From Lithospermum erythrorhizon (taxonomy: Eukaryota > Streptophyta > Magnoliopsida > Boraginales > Boraginaceae), in the NCBI GenBank assembly GCA_019722365.1, contig JADFUC010002161.1:62001-126000 (forward strand): a DNA stretch of 64,000 bases, read 5' to 3'. This document shows, piece after piece, positions 60,181 through 64,000 of the stretch. Positions within the stretch are counted from its first letter, which is position 1. Each line of letters opens with the position of its first letter. The notes below the pieces were generated by a model, which had not been told where the DNA came from, searched no databases, and saw nothing but the letters and a program-made list of their open reading frames with translations. A program made the position numbers and the translations under genes.

Positions 60181-61846
60181 GTCAAATTATGCTACATCCC
60201 TAGCGGGAAAGGAAACTCTTACGATAGACATCGAAAATTTATTAAACAATTAATTAGATTAATTATGACGAATTAATCAAATTAATTAAAATCGAGCTAC
60301 TTAAAAAATGCCACGTAACTAATTAGGGTTCTCGATTGAACTCTTAATTTAAAATCAAACCCTTGATTGAACAAGTATTCCCGGGAATTAATTGAAGTAA
60401 AAAAAAAGGGTTTATAAATTGAAATTAATATAATTTTAAGCTGAGCAAAGATTTTAGAGGGCTCAATCACAATTTATTAGTTAATTTCGTCCCGTAGAGC
60501 ACAGAATAGAAGTTACGGAGAAATACGTGAAAACAAAATGAAACTCAGGGAGGTTTGGGATTGATATGAAAATGTATTTAACTTGGAAAAAAAGATCTAG
60601 AATTTTCCTAATACTCACAATCGGCCTCTTTTTGTATTATGGAAGCGAAGTAATTCGTAAAATCCGGCGGTTCGAATCTTTGCTCGAAATTCGGCGGTTA
60701 AGATGTTGATCACGCAACGAACCAACCAAGCCCAAGAAATAGTATTCGAAGCGGGCTATATAACCCCGCTTCCTTTATTTGAAATTCGATATGAAACAAT
60801 TAAGAAACTCAAAAACACACGAGAAAATACGAGAGAAAAACCTGCGAGTTTTCTCTAAGTTAAATTATTAAACCACCGGCCAAAATATCACGTGGTGGTG
60901 AGCGCCTCCAGGCGGCAAAAGAGGCGCCTAAGGTGGAATTACTCCTGAGCAGTAAATTCTTCAAGTTTGAAGCAAAATCTATGAGAATCGATTGGGAACA
61001 CCGAGAGCAGCTTCGAATATTAAGAGTTAAAGCTAAATAGCCCGCCGTTATTCAAAATCTTGAATGAACACACGATAGATTTCGGGTTTGATTCATCAAG
61101 TTCTAGATATAGGAGCCATTGAGCGTTCGGTTCCTATAGTTGGATTCTAAGTAAACAACGGCGCTAAGGCCCTTTATCTAATTGATCGGTACCGTCGACA
61201 CGGTTGGAGCGCTCCACTTTATGCGATCGTATTTATGTAGCAATTTGCTTAGGCGTTGTAGTATAAGTTGGAGCAGCCAGCGCTTCAAAGCTACGAAAAC
61301 CGAATTGGCTCGGGATTGCTATTTTATTAATTCGGGGTTTCTTTAAATTTAAGAAAGTTATCACTTAGTAGGTTTTACGGAACAATCACAAACACTTTGG
61401 GTCTACTACCGAGAAATTGATACGTAATCTCGACATTGATGTGTATTTACGAATAATCTCATTTTTCAATTATTCAACCATTTCATTTTACCCAGAGTTG
61501 ATATTGGCAGTTAGTCGACATTAAATCAAGTCCCAGCTCATCAGCTACAACGATAATTTCTTAGACCGTTGTAGTACAACTAAGCGACCATAACGCATAA
61601 AGCTCCATCTGACTTAATTTCGGAGTCGTATAAAATCAAATCCCATCGGGGTCAAATCTCGTTAGGTCCATGAAGATAGTAGCCTCTCAATTCTGAAGTC
61701 AGAAATTTGTAGAGGTGAAGTCCCTTGGCTGCCCAAAAGCTAAGTCATGTGGAAGCGGCTTTGCGATGAAGTCCGTCCCGAGTCTAAAGTAGACCAAATC
61801 AAGTCCAATACCCAAGATCAAATCCAACACGACCAACAGGAATCGT
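60181..61846. other. Probable transposon debris, family unknown
   Basis: It is more GC-rich than its surroundings, with a short dyad GGCGGCAAAAGAGGCGCC (about 60913) and a C/A-rich tail with AATCAAGTCC and CCAAGATCAAATCC phrases (61790-61840), like an LTR leader. The frame 61747-61983 crosses into the next repeat and shows no domain. No family could be assigned. Confidence 0.3.
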
Positions 61847-64000
61847 TGTTTGAAATCAATAGAAAACTGATTTCCTTTTTATTATGCCCGTTGCGACAAT
61901 TGTTTATCAATTCATTTACGAGGTTGGTTAAATGTGATTATTGGAACTTAGTAATTATATTACTAGTTTGCTTGGGTTCATGATAATTTAAGGGGTTATG
62001 AGCGATGCTAGATCACTTACTCATTAATTGTTATAATAATAGTAATTGGTCAATTATTATTATTATTATACAAGCTTACTATTATCGAACTGAAAGATCG
62101 CGCACATATAATCATATTCAGATTATATTTCATGCATGAAATTAAACGAGACTTGTAAATTGAGAGATGTATCTCTCAATATATATATTTATCAAATATA
62201 TATTGATGAACATCAATTGGTTAAACTTGCAAGTTTAATCAATTAAGCAATTGAAGTTGATGAATAACTTGATAAGTTATTTGATAGTGACTCGTTAGTA
62301 TTTTAATTGACTTGTTAAGTTAATTAAAATAGAACAACTCACTAGTGACTCATTATTTGATTAGAAGCTTATAACGATCTAATTAAGTTAACGAGTTAAA
62401 CTGATTTCTTAACGAGTTGCTTAACGGGTGGAAATTAGCAAATGGTATTTAAAGAGACAAGGGTTTTCATTTCATAATCAAAACCATACCTCTCTGAAAT
62501 AACCGCCCACTCCCACAATCATTTGGAAGAGTTTTTCTCTTCCATTTGTTCATCAAAAACTCTAGCAAATTCAAAATTAACAATTCGATTCCCTACTCGT
62601 GTGTACAATCTAGAGGACATATTTTTAATGTTGGACAAGCGATTGGAAGTGTTTGCAAGGGGACTTCCTTTATGAGAGCTTGGTTTTGAAGTGGGTGATT
62701 TTGATTGTCTTAGATGCTATGTAAGTACTACGGTATATATAGTCATTATATGTATTTAGATTAATTTATATCATTTAAGGATGCAGAATGTATGAATTGT
62801 TGTTTAATTACAAGATATTTCATACTAAATTCTAACGGTGGCCTCGAGCCTACTTTCAAGTTGATGTATTTTATCTAATTCGATTTATGTGTATTAAGTA
62901 GTTGTTAATTAATTTGGTGTTGATTCGCTGATTTGTATATTCAATTGATGAATATATGATATGAAAAATCAACCCATTTTAATACATATATCCTGCGGCT
63001 GTATCATCAAAGTATTGTTCTATAGGTTAATAATTTGATATTTGTTTAATTATTTCATGAAATAGAAGAGTTAAAACTTGATTAGGTAGAATGGATTTTT
63101 AGATTTCACAGAGAGGTGTAGAAATTTTAGAAAATTCCGAACTTAAATTCATATTTAACTACCCTTTGAGAGTTCATCTCAGAGTTTTCCAAATTTTTGA
63201 ATTTTTAAGTACTCGAGAAAAATTCATTGAATTTCTGGATTATTTTAGTTTTAATCGAAAACTAGAAGTGTTTTGATGAAATTCAATTGGACTTGTTCAA
63301 TAATGATATTGTTAATGTTCAAGAAGAATCCCAGAATTTTTGAATTTTTAGAGCCTCAAATCATTTTACAAAAGTTGTAATTAATCGAAAATTAATTTGC
63401 AATATTAAATCGTCGGACTTGCGAGACGTTTGGTGCGTCGGGCGGGATGGGGTGATCAACCCGCCCGGTGAAACTCACCGGCCGTACTCGGCGCCCGGCG
63501 TGTCGGCCATGGGTGGCGGGCGATAACACGTTGATTCGCGTCCCGTTTTAAAATCTAAATGTATTTTATCTGCGATTCTTTTTGGTTTTAAAATTGAGTA
63601 CATTAATTTAGGTTTTAAATGTTAAACAAATTTTTTCATTAAAAGATAATTGAATATATATCTTGCGTGACATTAAATTTGATTTATATTTCCCTTTCAT
63701 AATTATTTTCATTAATTGATAATTATTAAAAATATCATTTCATAGTGGCTTTGAATTTGAATTTTAAGGTAGATTACTTCAAGTAATTATTCCATGATTT
63801 AAGTGATTGGTAATTATTGTAATAATTATCATTAATCATGTGTGAATATATTTAAATTGAAAATTTACATTAATTGATAATTAATTGTAAAAATAATGGG
63901 TAATTAATTAGTCAATTATGAACACATTTAATTTTATTTCATTTAATATATATGACATTAAGTGCATTTATTTGTTTTAATGTTTTGCCTATATATATTG
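61847..64000 (+). mobile_element. Second copy of the nested repeat family (probable long LTR), cut by the window edge
   Basis: It starts TGTTTGAAATC and follows copy 1 (47975 onward) to the window end, with GGTATTTAAAGAG at 62450 in the matching place. Divergence includes many small indels. A GC-rich insert (63410-63540, CGGGCGGGATGGGG and CCGGCGTGTCGGCC) matches in place the GC-rich block at 49500-49630 of copy 1, though the sequences have diverged. Confidence 0.65.

Overview
The window reads as nuclear DNA of a flowering plant, probably a eudicot. It is AT-rich, its genes carry introns with GT/AG borders, and most of it is decayed plant transposons: Ty3/gypsy and Ty1/copia LTR elements, solo LTRs, a hAT DNA element and a MITE. 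I cannot name the species. Only two host genes are supported, both on the minus strand: a Golgi-type glycosyl hydrolase family 43 gene (CDS 4571-6900, two coding exons, 468 aa) and a plastid N-acetylglutamate synthase gene of the arginine pathway (CDS 25004-31937, ten exons, 602 aa). Both exon structures were worked out by hand from homology and splice signals, and both keep an open frame.

Layout. 1-3600: 3' part of a degenerate Ty3/gypsy element (RNase H, integrase, probable 3' LTR). 4571-8000: the GH43 gene, with a probable 5'-UTR intron that holds a ~280-bp tandem array. 9240-15275: a possible DNA element holding a ~90-bp tandem array of palindromes, split by a 2.3-kb solo LTR with a 5-bp target duplication (AAGAA). 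16138-23650: a hAT element with inverted GC-rich ends, a broken transposase and a second broken ORF, itself split by a 2.6-kb solo LTR of the opposite orientation (duplication TTGAA). 25004-35253: N-acetylglutamate synthase, with a ~145-bp tandem array in intron 1 and a second, diverged first exon 3 kb upstream. 36111-36676: MITE. 36950-44800: a Sirevirus-type Ty1/copia element on the minus strand, cut off in gag. 44822-56930: a Ty3/gypsy (Tat-like) element on the plus strand. Its reverse transcriptase is split right after the YVDD codons by a ~3.5-kb insertion, and a second copy of that insertion starts at 61847 and runs off the window. 56931-61846: mostly AT-rich sequence without genes.

No new multi-gene system is evident. 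The best leads are structural. In both host genes the first intron holds a tandem array whose units carry copies of the gene's own 5' splice site. NAGS has two alternative first exons in the same splice phase. The hAT element carries a second gene resembling the 'putative plant transposon protein' family, the same family found in the env position of the Sirevirus. A 4-kb dyad array has a perfect 18-bp palindrome as its core. The transposon ORFs contain many stops and frameshifts and are probably inactive; the two host genes look intact.
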